From Plasmopara viticola (Eukaryota > Oomycota > Peronosporomycetes > Peronosporales > Peronosporaceae), in the NCBI GenBank assembly GCA_001695595.3, contig MBPM02000009.1:1426001-1490000 (forward strand): a stretch of DNA of 64,000 bases, in the 5' to 3' direction. Made by a program: the position numbers and the translations under genes. The notes under the pieces are model-generated. The model saw only the letters and a program-made list of their open reading frames with translations. It was not told where the DNA came from and did not search any database. This document shows positions 1 through 10,600 of this stretch, in pieces (the stretch's first letter is position 1; each line of letters starts with the position of its first letter).

Positions 1-37
1 GATTAGAAGTATTTAAAATAGTTTTGTGATTAATAAA

Positions 38-97
38 GGGAGCCGCTAACCAGCCTCTCCTTTTCGTTGACAAGCCCCTTCTCCTTAATGCAGTGCC
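38..97 (+). repeat. Left terminal inverted repeat
   Basis: This pairs with 2366-2425 as reverse complement, sharing AGCCGCTAA, CAGCC, CTTTTCGTT, AGCCCC and CCTTAATGCAGT in the same order. There are scattered mismatches and small indels. The left arm begins right after an AT-rich flank. Confidence 0.65.
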
Positions 98-118
98 CCT
101 GAACTATAGAAATGATCT

Positions 119-834
119 ATGGCAAACACCATTGAATATAAATGTTCTGTAGAACATTCGCAAGGGTATTCGCAGAATGAAAGCTTCGTATTTACGTGCA
201 AAAGAACAAGGAGAGTTGGACACCGATCAGACGCTCAGATCAAAGCTATATGTGTTAAATACTCGTGTACGGAGATTCTAACTCCCAAGCTGCAACAGCA
301 GCGTAAACGCGTACGTGAAAGCTGCGTAACAGGCTGTCAGTCTGCTATGATAATGCGAAGACAAGGAAATTGGTTCACTGGGTTGTTGAGGCCAATCAAC
401 TCACACATGATCATGAGCGTTTTTGTGAATGCTACAGTGCATCCGCAAGGCCGAGCTACTGGGTCGCTGAGCGGCAACAAATTTCGAATTACTGTCGGTC
501 GAGTTTGGCTCTTATGTGTATTGTCGCGTCAATGCGCGATAGTGATGTCACCATAACACCTCGTGATGTATACAACATTCGCGACGCGGAACGTTGGCAT
601 CTGTTACATTCTAGTACACCACCGACTGCTCTTCTTGATGGTCTAGAATCAGCAAGTCTTTGTGCGCCATACTATACACAATTTGACGTAGAACGGCGAC
701 TAACGCCACCGTTCATCATTTCTTCGGCAGCGAAAGAAATATGCTGCATATTTAGCGCTGGGAAATCGGGTTGTTGGACTCTTCTTAGGAATCAAACCGT
801 CTTGTACTTCCTCTTATGCACGTGGCGGGGTTAG
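119..834 (+). pseudogene. MULE/FAR1-like transposase remnant, frameshifted
   Basis: Two overlapping plus-strand frames are both partly protein-like. The first (119-556) has TGCQSAMIMRRQGNWF, resembling the 'tgCpf..r....W' part of FAR1-type DNA-binding regions. The second (370-834) reads VEANQLTHDHERF and then VTITPRDVYNIRDAERWHLL and TPPTALLDGLESAS, the sort of text seen upstream of the MULE transposase core in oomycete genomes. The switch between frames near base 370-390 points to a frameshift. No complete DDE catalytic core follows. It lies inside the inverted-repeat element above and reads inward from its left end. The homology is from recall of family patterns; a profile search would settle it. 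Confidence 0.45.
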
Positions 835-1529
835 CTCGATAAGACTCCTACATTTGTTAACATATTATGGCTGGAATAACGGCCGACGACTATCTTTGGG
901 CAATAAGGCTCTTAAAGCATACATTCGTGGACTTGTTGGTGTCTCCATTGACTCATGAACGCTCTTGACGATGTATTTTTTTAGGCTAAAATCTCCTGCC
1001 TCGTTGGCATATCAGCAAAAAAACATCCTTGCCCCAGTGCACGACGTTCGTATCAATGGAGGCATTCCAGGAGCTCACGAGCCAATTCAATTCGTTAGTG
1101 ATATCGCCAACGACTGGCATATACCAGCGTCGGTTTACCAATATTCGAGAGGCTTTTGCGCGTCAAGTGATGACATACTTTAAGGAGGCTTGGCTTGCGT
1201 AAAGGACAAAGTTGTCTCTGCTTTTTTGCGCGGCAAATTGCATTTTGGCCATACAACAACCTCACGAGTGAAGAGTGCATACTATGCGTTTGGTCAGTCT
1301 CAACGATCGATTAGTTGACTGTAGATACAGCTTTTCGGCTGGCTTGCGATAGCAAGTTGCTACCACCAAACTGCAAAACACACGAAAGCGCGCAATCGCC
1401 GATGTGCAGTTCGGCCAATTTTTTGCCGGGACAATGAGGAAGATTTCGGGGGGGGGGCGATCAGAAGGACTGACAAAGTATGTTTGTCTCAAAATTTGAT
1501 CATCCGTGCAAATCTTGAGCAGCCGTGAC

Positions 1530-2190
1530 ATCAGTAAAAAGCCTCACCCGTGACGATTTTAATTTGCATTGGTGGCTCTTCCAATTTTCTCGGGAGACGA
1601 CAATCGTTCCACCGCACTGAGTAACCGTCCCGGATGGAAACGTTTTTGATACCACGGAGGTATGAGGTCGTGGACGTCTATCAGGATAGACTCAGCGCAA
1701 TTTATCGCAGTTTGAGGTGGTTGAGACATCCTTTCGACCACAAAGACGAAGCGAAAACTGTGAGGGGACGGGACACAACAGAAGACGGTGCAATGAACCT
1801 CTTGGTATCATTGTTAATGCCGATGCGGCTCACACAACCATCAGTAAAAGGTTTCACCCGTGACGATTTCGATTTGCATTAGTGGCTCATTCAACCTTCT
1901 CGGAAGACAACAGCCGTACCACCGCACCGATTAGCCGTCCCGGATGGAAGCGTTTTTGATACCATAAAGGTACGAGGTCGTGGACGTCTATCAGGATAGA
2001 GTTAGCGCAATTTTATCGCAATTTGAGTGGACGTCTATGAGGATAGACTCAGCGCAATTTATCGCAGTTCGAGGTGGTTGAGGCATCCTTTCGACGAAGC
2101 GTAAACTATGAAGGGACGGGATACAACAGAAGACGGTGTAATGAACCTGTTGATATTAACGTTAATGCCGATGCGGCTCGCACAGCCAAT
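1530..2190 (+). repeat. Tandem duplication, period about 311 bp
   Basis: A unit starting TCAGTAAAAAGCCTCACCCG at 1530 recurs at 1841 as TCAGTAAAAGGTTTCACCCG, and the two copies stay parallel through CCGTCCCGGATGGAA, TTTTTGATACCA, GTCGTGGACGTCTATCAGGA and ACAACAGAAGACGGTG. The second copy also contains an extra internal repeat of the GTGGACGTCTAT...CGCAATTT segment near 2023-2068. It lies subterminally inside the MULE-like element. Confidence 0.85.
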
Positions 2191-2365
2191 GCAGAGATCG
2201 ACCTTGATGCTCTGAGTACTGTCGGTGATTGAAAACACTTTGCTTGGTCTTCTAGTACTTGGTTGTATTGCTCGTCCATGCTCAATATTGTAATCCTGTC
2301 TCTTAGAACAATGATCGTCTGTCGCAACGGTGTTCAATCTAGCCTCATAATTATAGCTTACGGCT

Positions 2366-2425
2366 ACTGCATTAAGGGGGGGGCTGGTTAACGAAAAGGG
2401 GAGGGGGGGCTGTTTAGCGGCTTCC
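2366..2425 (-). repeat. Right terminal inverted repeat
   Basis: Reverse-complement partner of 38-97. It contains long G runs on the plus strand (around 2376-2383 and 2402-2409), where the left arm has interrupted C runs. Confidence 0.65.
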
Positions 2426-2655
2426 ATAATCAAATACCTTACACTCTTGCGTTATGCGCACTAAAATATAGGTAATAAATATCTTTATTGCGGCTCAAAG
2501 ACGTGTGGCTTAAGTGAGCGCGACGTACGTAAAATAATTTTTTCGGACGACTCGATTTGATGATATCAGCTGCAAACTCCCCTACTAGGTTCAGACTTTG
2601 TCGAGAAGAGCTTTAACCCTCTCCATCCTTTCTTAGCCAATATGTGGGCTGAAAA

Positions 2656-5600
2656 TTAATAGGTAGGCGATAACACCTTGTGTGCTACTTTCTTGACAGC
2701 TTCCTTTCTGGCCTCCCAATTATTTTTGTACCCGCCACGATGCATGGCAAGCTCCAAGTTCTGCTCAATATCGTCGTTGCGGGCGTCAAAACGTTCGAGT
2801 TCCGCCAGTGAGATCCACTCAAATAGTGGCACGACACTCAACGTGCCTGGAGGCAGAAGTGTCGCTGCACTTTGTCGAGCGAATCTTACAGCACTTTGAG
2901 GAGTTGGAAAACACTGGTACACATGCACTCCAATGCCCTCAATGTATACGGGCCGTGTCAACTGGAGTGATACGTATATGCATGCAAAGCGCTGACCCGT
3001 AGCACGTAGCAAGTCTGCGGCTCTGAACTGAGCGGTGCTTTCTTCTGTGTCGTTAGTAGAAACATTTTCCAGTGCCACTATCATCTTATCATCCTTGTAT
3101 ATAGCAAATTGACTGCAATCTCGACGATCTACCAGCTTAGGAATCTTTTCCACTGTACAAATTTGTCTAAATAAGTCAAGAGCATCATCAAGCGAGCAAA
3201 CTTTGCCAAATACTCGAAAGCGCGTGTACTCGAATTGACCTCCGGCGTTCACCGCTGCAACCGCCTTACGAAGCTGATCGGCACCAAATTTGGCAACCCT
3301 AGGTTGCATCGGAGCTAACAGCAAAGATATTCGCTTGGACGCGGATCGAGGAACCTTTTCCTTCATAAAACCCAGCACAGTAAAAGGCTGACATACACCA
3401 TGCACGGGGTTCCATATAGTCGCTGTATTTGATGTACCTGCCATCCCAGTCTTTTCAACCTTGTCCTTTTTCTCTTTCCAAACACAATATTCGTTTGTAC
3501 TCAATGCTGCACCGCAAAGAGTAGGCAACAAAGCTCCACTTTGTTTTTTCGTGTCCGAGCTACTCTTTTGACAGTTTCGTGCTCTTTCAATTTGGTCACT
3601 GGTAAACGATTGCATTGATAATTGTGTGGTGGGCATTGCGTCATCCAGTGATACGAGTGGTAGTTTCACTCCTTGTTGCGATTGCAATGTCAGAGCTCTT
3701 GCTCTTGATGGCCCTCTCTGACTCGGCAATAACCCAGCAGCAGACTGATTTGCTTTTGTATTCAAAGTATCCCTACGCTTTTGAAACAGCAAGGAGTGAC
3801 TAGTTTCTTCAAGAAAAGGTGTGTTACACACTGGCGGAGTTTTATCCGCCCTTTTGACATGTTCCACGTCAATTTGCTCGTTGCATGTAGAAAACTTGGT
3901 TGTTGAACGGACCATTTGACACGCTCTCTTCGGGTTCCCTTTCCGACGTTCAAGCATGAGGGAGCAAGGGTCCACCAAGGTACGAGCGTCGTCACGGGTC
4001 AATAATGGAGCAGATTGCGATTTCATTAACATGGGAAAGGCACGACCATCAGAATGGGCACAAGGAGACCCAAATGATGAAATTCGATTTTCTGTCATAA
4101 CACTGGAAATAAAAGCCTTCTTGTACTTCTCCCACGCCACAGATTTGAGTGCACGACTCTGTATAGATTCACGAACGTATCCAATCGACGAACGTTGCAA
4201 GCTATCGCGGGCCTCTGCTGACATGAGGTGAAAAATGTCAAACCGTGACAAAACGAGAATTTTCATGGGCGACTCGGCTAAAATGGAATATCCACGAACA
4301 TAAATATCATTAAATTTTCCAGCTGATGCCCTAGAAGCAATCGCGCGAGTGAGAGCAGTCAACGCATTGGAAGGGTGAACGCACGCAATGAAGAATGACC
4401 TTACTCTGCACAGCCCAAAACAGAATTTGGACCAAAACGTCCCAGCTCGTAGATCTGTTGCGCATTTGTAATCGGGTGTTTACCTTCGTAAATAAGTCGG
4501 CATTCGCCTCTTGTGACAATAAACAATTCACTTGCACGTGATCCCTATACATCCAATAAGTCATCGTGTCAAGTAAAATAAGTTATAGCAAACACATCAG
4601 TGTTCTTACCTGTTTGCAAATTTCGCCTTTGAACGATATATACTTCTCAGTCATTACCGAGCACATGCCTTCAATGGTATTGTCATCCCACTCAGGGCCA
4701 CTAAAGTAGGGATTTTTCCTCAGCATTTGCGCATATTGTGCATGGTACTCGTTTTGATACTTCTGTATCAATGGCTCGTACTCGTCACGGCCTAGAATAA
4801 GCAGCTCACAGAACTCGGTGCACACGACTGTAGCACGACGAACCCCATCAACCTGGGAAAGCGCCAGCTCACCGAAGGATTCCCCTTCGCCAAGCCTTGA
4901 GACGACAGTCTCCTTTGTTTCCTCAAAACGATTTTGTGAACGCACAGATACGTCCGCACAACCCGTGAAGATAATGTAAAAGTGTCGCCCAACTTGGCCT
5001 TCCACGAATACTACGGTATTTGTGACAGCACTAATGAGACGCAAGACCTTGCAAAGCTGCTTTCGGACTTCAAAGGAGAAACGCGAAAAAAATTTGACGC
5101 TTTGCAAGTACTCGACTGCAAATTTCAAATCTTTTTCCGATCGCTGGGCTGCGCATCTCATAAATATGTTGCGCACAATGTCTTTGTTGCTGCGAAATCG
5201 CTTGGTAACCTCGAGCATATTCGAATTTGTCGAAACGTGTGACTCGTTCAAAAGATCGCTAAACACGTCACGATGTACAACAATGAGTTCTGTAGGTGCG
5301 CTTGATGTGATTACAGTGGCTTCAAATCAATTGTGAGGTCGCATTCAGTTACAATACGATGACTCGAGGCTTACCTGCGCGTACATCAGTTGCAGACAAT
5401 AGCGCTCGCTCTCCAAAGGTATCCCCTGGACCCAAAAAGGCAAGATGATTCATTTTATTGATTTGAGCTGGGTCGACCACCTCCTTCTTCATCACTTCCA
5501 CTATATTGTCACCTTTTATCAGAAATGAACATCCAGCAACCAATTCAGCCGTCAATTGTACCTTGGCCGGAGTAGACAAGGAAAAAGCTGTCGCCATCGT

Positions 5601-6178
5601 CACCCTTCAGACAAGTGCAATTAATTTCCACAAATCACCGCAGGCACCAATAATTAATATTGTCACTGGACCTCGTAAAAGACAACTGTTCCCTTTTCAT
5701 CATATGTGATTAATTCAAGTGATTGATACAGTCGATCAATCTGTTACCCATTCGCATTTAGAGTTACAGCGAGAAAATCCTAAACTCGCAAGATGTTTAC
5801 CTTAACTACAAGTATACAATAAAATTGCATGCAATCAGTACAAATCCTGCTTTCATTTGTTTACGCAAGCAACAGAACGAACATGCGTCTAAATTGGCAA
5901 AAAAGTCGAGCAGCTTAGACGATGCAAGCAAAGACTTGAGCTGCAAGAGAAAAGTCTTAACTACATAAATGAAATATAATAATAAAAAATATTAACTTTA
6001 CCACATGAATATCCTCGAGAGATCGCTTTCCTGTAGGTTTGCCCAAGATCGTGCGACATTCATTCATTTGCGAGCTTTTACGTCTATCCGTCCACTCAAT
6101 TGCACCATTCCTCGTCATGTTCTCCATCTGTGAGGCCAGCGATCCGCGCCGATCGCCCAACACGTCGCCATTCTCCAT
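2656..6178 (-). CDS. Protein with three cyclic-nucleotide-binding domains
   Basis: Spliced model on the minus strand: 6178-6002, 5940-5842, 5740-5672, 5604-5562, 5512-5375, 5319-4610, 4544-4405, 4330-2656; 1016 residues, all borders GT/AG and in phase. Domain 1 (about residues 95-215) reads GDDGDSFFLVYSGQG, GPGDTFGERALLS and an RAATV segment. Domain 2 (about 245-370) reads FVEGQVGRHFYIIFTG, GEGESFGELALSQ and RRATV. Both keep the FGE-x-AL...R phosphate-binding cassette that holds cAMP/cGMP in PKA-type sensors. Domain 3 (about 385-510) reads ASELFIVTRGECRL and LGRFGPNSVLG and lacks the FGE cassette. The last 500 residues are low-similarity, Ser/Thr/Lys-rich and then folded-looking, with no domain I recognise. 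No kinase or channel segment is visible, so it is a regulatory or scaffold protein, not a PKA catalytic chain. It shares a 92-base spacer with the plus-strand gene at 6271. Confidence 0.85.
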
Positions 6179-6270
6179 GGCCAAAATAGATCACTGTAGC
6201 CATTTCAGCCTTTAATTACATTATTTGACGACCGATAACGCTAAATCTTCCAATTAAACGCACGCCAATC
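6179..6270. promoter_or_regulatory. Shared 92-base spacer between divergent genes
   Basis: The start codons of the cyclic-nucleotide-binding gene (minus, 6178) and the CxxC membrane protein gene (plus, 6271) are 92 bases apart. Both promoters and 5' leaders must fit in or overlap this AT-rich stretch. No specific core-promoter element could be assigned. Confidence 0.5.
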
Positions 6271-7462
6271 ATGGATGCGTGGGTCAATGTCGCCGTCGAG
6301 CGATTGCGCCAACACTTTGCCAGCAAACGATCAATCTCCGTATACGAGGCACTGACCGCTCATGTCTTGGATGCGGCAACAGGTGGTGTCCTCTTTTTAA
6401 GTGGCGTTTCGGTGGCACAAGTGGTGCAAAAGCTTCTGCGCATTGGTTCGGCCTCTGGCTTTCTACTGCCTCAGGCACTGGGCGCCGCGGCCGTCGCTTC
6501 GTCTTCAGTTCTAGCACTTCATTTCGCTTCCATTCCACGCGACGTATATCAGGAATTGGCGGTACAAAGTCGTCAAATTAAGAACCAAAGCTGGCTTGTG
6601 CTCGGAGCACGCCACCTTCAGCCACCAACGGCCTGGCGACTCTTGAAGAACAGAGTGCAGGAGCGTTGCGAAGACCTCCCACACGCTCCTTATCCAGTCT
6701 ACATGACGATGGGCTTGTTGTGCTTCAAGCTGCTCGGCGGTCGCATGAGCGCGCTGGCTCCGTCGCCCTTTGCCAACCTTGGCGCGTTTCACCTCAAAAA
6801 GGCGTCGCTGCCAGCCACGGTCGAGTACGCTACGAGTGTAGAGAGAGGCATAATCCAGGAATTTGGTCGACTCTACGGCTGTCACACATGTGGCATCAAG
6901 CAGGGCGTGCGATACCACGCAGATCACATGCCACCTAAATTGTAAGCTGCTCTGAGGGTTGTCGCTCTCTTCAATCCTAATGAGTTTCTTCTTTTGTAGA
7001 GTGGGCAGTCGCACCGACAATCAGTTCTTTCGACGATTCTTGGGACAAAAGACAGCGTTTCGCTTTTATCCGCAGTGCGAGTCATGCTCCAACCAGCAAG
7101 GCAATGTCGTGAAACAGTGGAAATCTACGCTTAAGATGCATTTGCTGTCATTTCGAGCCTACCATGCGACTGGTCTCTGGCTCGTACTCCTTTGCACAGG
7201 TGGACTCTATGTTAGAAGTTCCGACTTTTATGACATGTCCAAAGTGTCGCATTCAGAAGATGCGTCCACGACTTTGTGGACTCCTGAAGCTTCAACTTTG
7301 CCATTGCTGGTACTATTACGAGAGCGAGAGCGAACCTTACGCCGGGAACGAGGAACAGTGAGCGACTCTAGGCAGATCGCTCACATTGATAAAGAATTAA
7401 AGGCCATCAACGAGTGCAAGTCAGCCCTTAAAGCTGGCCTCCAATGGCAAAAAGCTAACTAG
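6271..7462 (+). CDS. Membrane protein with CxxC-DHMPP-CxxC zinc-site-like motif
   Basis: Two exons, 6271-6941 and 7000-7462, joined across a 58-base GTAAGC...TGTAG intron; 377 residues. The middle of the protein carries CHTCG, then YHADHMPP, then YPQCESCSNQQG. Two CxxC knuckles flanking a D-H-M-P-P block look like a treble-clef/HNH-type zinc site; this is seen directly, but the nuclease label is not justified. Hydrophobic stretches lie near residues 40-90 (one long Ala/Leu-rich segment) and about residues 290-310 (GLWLVLLCTGGLYV), so it probably sits in a membrane. The C-terminus is charged and helical. I do not recognise the family. It starts 92 bases from its divergent neighbour and ends 156 bases before the HECT ligase start. 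Confidence 0.8.
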
Positions 7463-7618
7463 TCGATCGCAGTCCATTAAAGACAAAGGATCAGTGACAA
7501 GCACGTACTTTCAAGTATTATTGATAATGTAATAATATCAGCATCAGTTGACACCGACGAGTACTTGAGAGTTTCTATTTCCGTGTTACACGATCTCAAC
7601 TCCATCACGGCCAAGACC

Positions 7619-10600
7619 ATGGCTAAGCGAAAAGCGGTGAAAAAGAACTTGCTTGACCAACCGCGAAGAACAAAGTTGCCAGGACGCAACTCGATTCATC
7701 CTCTTCGAGGCCGTCGCCAACTCATTTCATTGTCAGAGGAAGAAATCTCACGTCGAGAGCAAGGATGGAATGACCGCTTTACCGTGAACCCACCACCTAA
7801 ATGCAACAAGACACAAGCACTAGCTCCTTCACCGACACCGAGCTCCTCGTCAACGCCTCAAGTCAAGGGGTGTCCGACACGAAACGAATGGGCACAGCAG
7901 AGTACGAAACAGCTCTATTTTTCGGTATATGCGCTGTTGTTTCAAATACTTTCACTTATAGGTCATCGCGGTGGAAAATGGAATTGCGAGTCAAAGAAGC
8001 CGACAAGTGGGAAGCTTATTCCGCTCGAGACTTTATTAAAGCCGTCTGCAGTACGTCACTCTTCTCGTCATCATTCTTTGTGTTTAGATACTGATAATGG
8101 CCATTGGCAACAGAAAGCAAAACTACCAACCAAGGAGGAAAAGCTGCGATTTTATGCGCTGAAAGCCATTGACACCCGTGAGACGTTGTTGTACCACTTA
8201 AACGCTCTTATTCTTTGCACGCCTGTGGTGGAATCACCTCGTTTGCCATCAAAACCGACTGATCCACCGATGATCAACAATGCAAATCGACAGCAAATGC
8301 GATCGAGAGGAAAGATGGCTCTTGCATCCACTCCATTGAATCGACTAAGTGGCAATGGGGAGGTGGTGACAAACGCGCGTGAAGCTACGAAGCTTGCCCA
8401 ACAACTCGCGACGGACTTGCAGCTTTCTGGCATTCAATGTGTTGAAGCGGTGGTCGAGTGGATGCTTGAAGCTGGAGCACAGTTAGCGTAAGTACGGAAA
8501 ATTTGTTTTCGGTTTTAGCTGTAATACTAATGAGCACCTTGCTGTGTCTTTAGAACTCCTCCACCTTTTTTGTGGCGTGGTCGAAACTACTTTTTAAAAA
8601 TGTTTACTGATTTAGATTTTGCAGAAGTGGAGCTACAGGCAAGGGGAATCAATTTGAATTGTTTCCGACAACACAATCCATTGCTGATGAAGCCGAAGCA
8701 AAAATTAGGTCGCGCATTGGCTGCTCACTCTATCATAATGGAAATGGTTGAATTCGCAAAGGATTTGACTCCGATGGAGCTGCTCGCCTTCAGTGGACGA
8801 ATGCGCGAGTCCGATAACAAAGAGACTGAGCGTGTAATTCTAAATGACAAAGATCGAACGAGCTTGGGCTTTGGAAGTCGATTAAAGGATGACAATAATT
8901 GTTTAGCAGGGCACAGCATGACAACGGAGGAGAAGACAAGTCAGGAGAGAGAGCTTGAGAATGATGATTTTGAGTCTGCTGTAGATCTTGTTTCCTTGCT
9001 CGACGAAAGTGTGGAGCTGAGTGATGGACTTGCTTCTCGTGAGGGTGATTTAAGCCAAAGTCAGTGCAGTGAAAGTCATCTGAAGTGCAAAGACGATATC
9101 AATGAATCAGGTAGGTGTATTAGCGGTGTAAAAACAACTGGATGTGATACTACAGAGGAAGAGCCAGCAACAAAAAGTGGAGCTGTGCATATTGCCAACG
9201 CTATCTTTACTGACGAAGCGTCTGATCGGATAAAGGACATGTGTGGTAACGAAATTGGTAATGCAGTCGACAAAACTTGCGATAGTGGACACGAATTTGA
9301 TGGCATGAGTGCAGTACAGTCAATACTAGAGCCTTCTGTTGATAACACTGAGTTGTTAGACCAAGAGGGGTCGACTGTTAAAGCTGCTACAGATGAGGTT
9401 GTACCAAAGGTAACGCCGGATACGTTTGAGTTGTTGAACAAAGTCGATTCCGGCGTCGAACAGCCCTTACTTCTGTCAACTTTAACCCACAATCAGTCAG
9501 AGCAGGGCAAGGACAACAATGTCGATGCAAATGATTTAAAAGAAGAAAACACCATGCTGAAAGCTGGTGCGTGTGTACAAGACTCGCAAGATGGACTCGT
9601 TGAGACGGTCAAGTCGTCTGCATTGACTGACTGTCAATCGACATGCCAAGTAAACGACATGTCAGTAACTCTTGGCAATGTACCTGGCAAGCTACGTGTG
9701 CTGCAAGAAAAGCACTCGCTTGACCTTGAAACAGTTTTAGACAATCCCCCCAAGATATCTAAACTCTTAGAGAATGAATTGAAGCGGTGGACTTTTCTCG
9801 AAGATGAAAATCGACCTGCTCAAGTGAATGCGCAAGGTTGCCTAACATGGCAAAGTGCACGAACTTTGAAAGAAAGTCTCCGACGACACTTGTCGATAAG
9901 TGAGTGTATGGAAGGGTCTATCATTTCGATGCTAGACCAGTACGGGTTGACTAATCCGGAGAGACCTCTTATCAATTTACTCTGTAGTGAGGTGGCAAAA
10001 GAGCTCAATCTAGCGTCGCATCTTGTACAAGAATGCCATCTTGTCCTTGATGATATTTGCACCGTGTTTGCAGATGCTCTTCTTTCTTCACTCGTTTTGA
10101 AAACATCACTAGTGTCTGAAATTGAGTTGAACGAGGTCATTGCAGTAGCAGAAGCTGTACGCAACGAGTTTCATTACTCGACTTGGAAATATGTGAAAGT
10201 GACTACGACGCTGTTAACTTTCTTATGCACGACGAACAATAGCACAATCTGTTCCCTTTCGGGTCAATCACCTGTTTCGGCAACACTTAGCCAGCTTTTG
10301 AAAGTATTTTACCCCTATTTGATAAATGTGCCCCGAGAAAAACTTTGCAATAGTTGGCTTTCCGTAAGTAAAGTATTGGCAGTCATGGGACTGCCCATCG
10401 ACTGTCTTCACCTTCTATTGGATGCAATGTGCAAGACCCTTCTCCTTGCTGTGGATTTGTACAGCGAACCAAAGCAGGATGAAAACAGTCTTTCCGTCTT
10501 TCCAAAAGTGACGATTATCTGCGATCGAGAGGATATTTTACATTCTAGTGTCGAGTATATTTGGCGTCACCATTTTGTTTCAAAATCGAACAGCTCCAAT

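Larger units (their letters stand above)
38..2425 (+). mobile_element. Decayed MULE-like DNA transposon with terminal inverted repeats
   Basis: The first 60 bases of this interval (from GGGAGCCGCTAACCAGCC) match, as reverse complement, its last 60 bases (reading inward from GGAAGCCGCTAAACAGCC). Both arms go on through a TTTTCGTT block and CCTTAATGCAGT, so the two ends form imperfect inverted repeats of about 60 bp. Inside are a broken transposase-like reading frame (119-834) and a subterminal tandem duplication (1530-2190). Long inverted ends plus a FAR1/MULE-like protein remnant fit the Mutator-like group. The nine flanking bases on each side (ATTAATAAA left, ATAATCAAA right) are similar but not identical, as expected for an old 9-bp target duplication. 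Family assignment is inference; the inverted repeats are directly visible. Confidence 0.6.
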
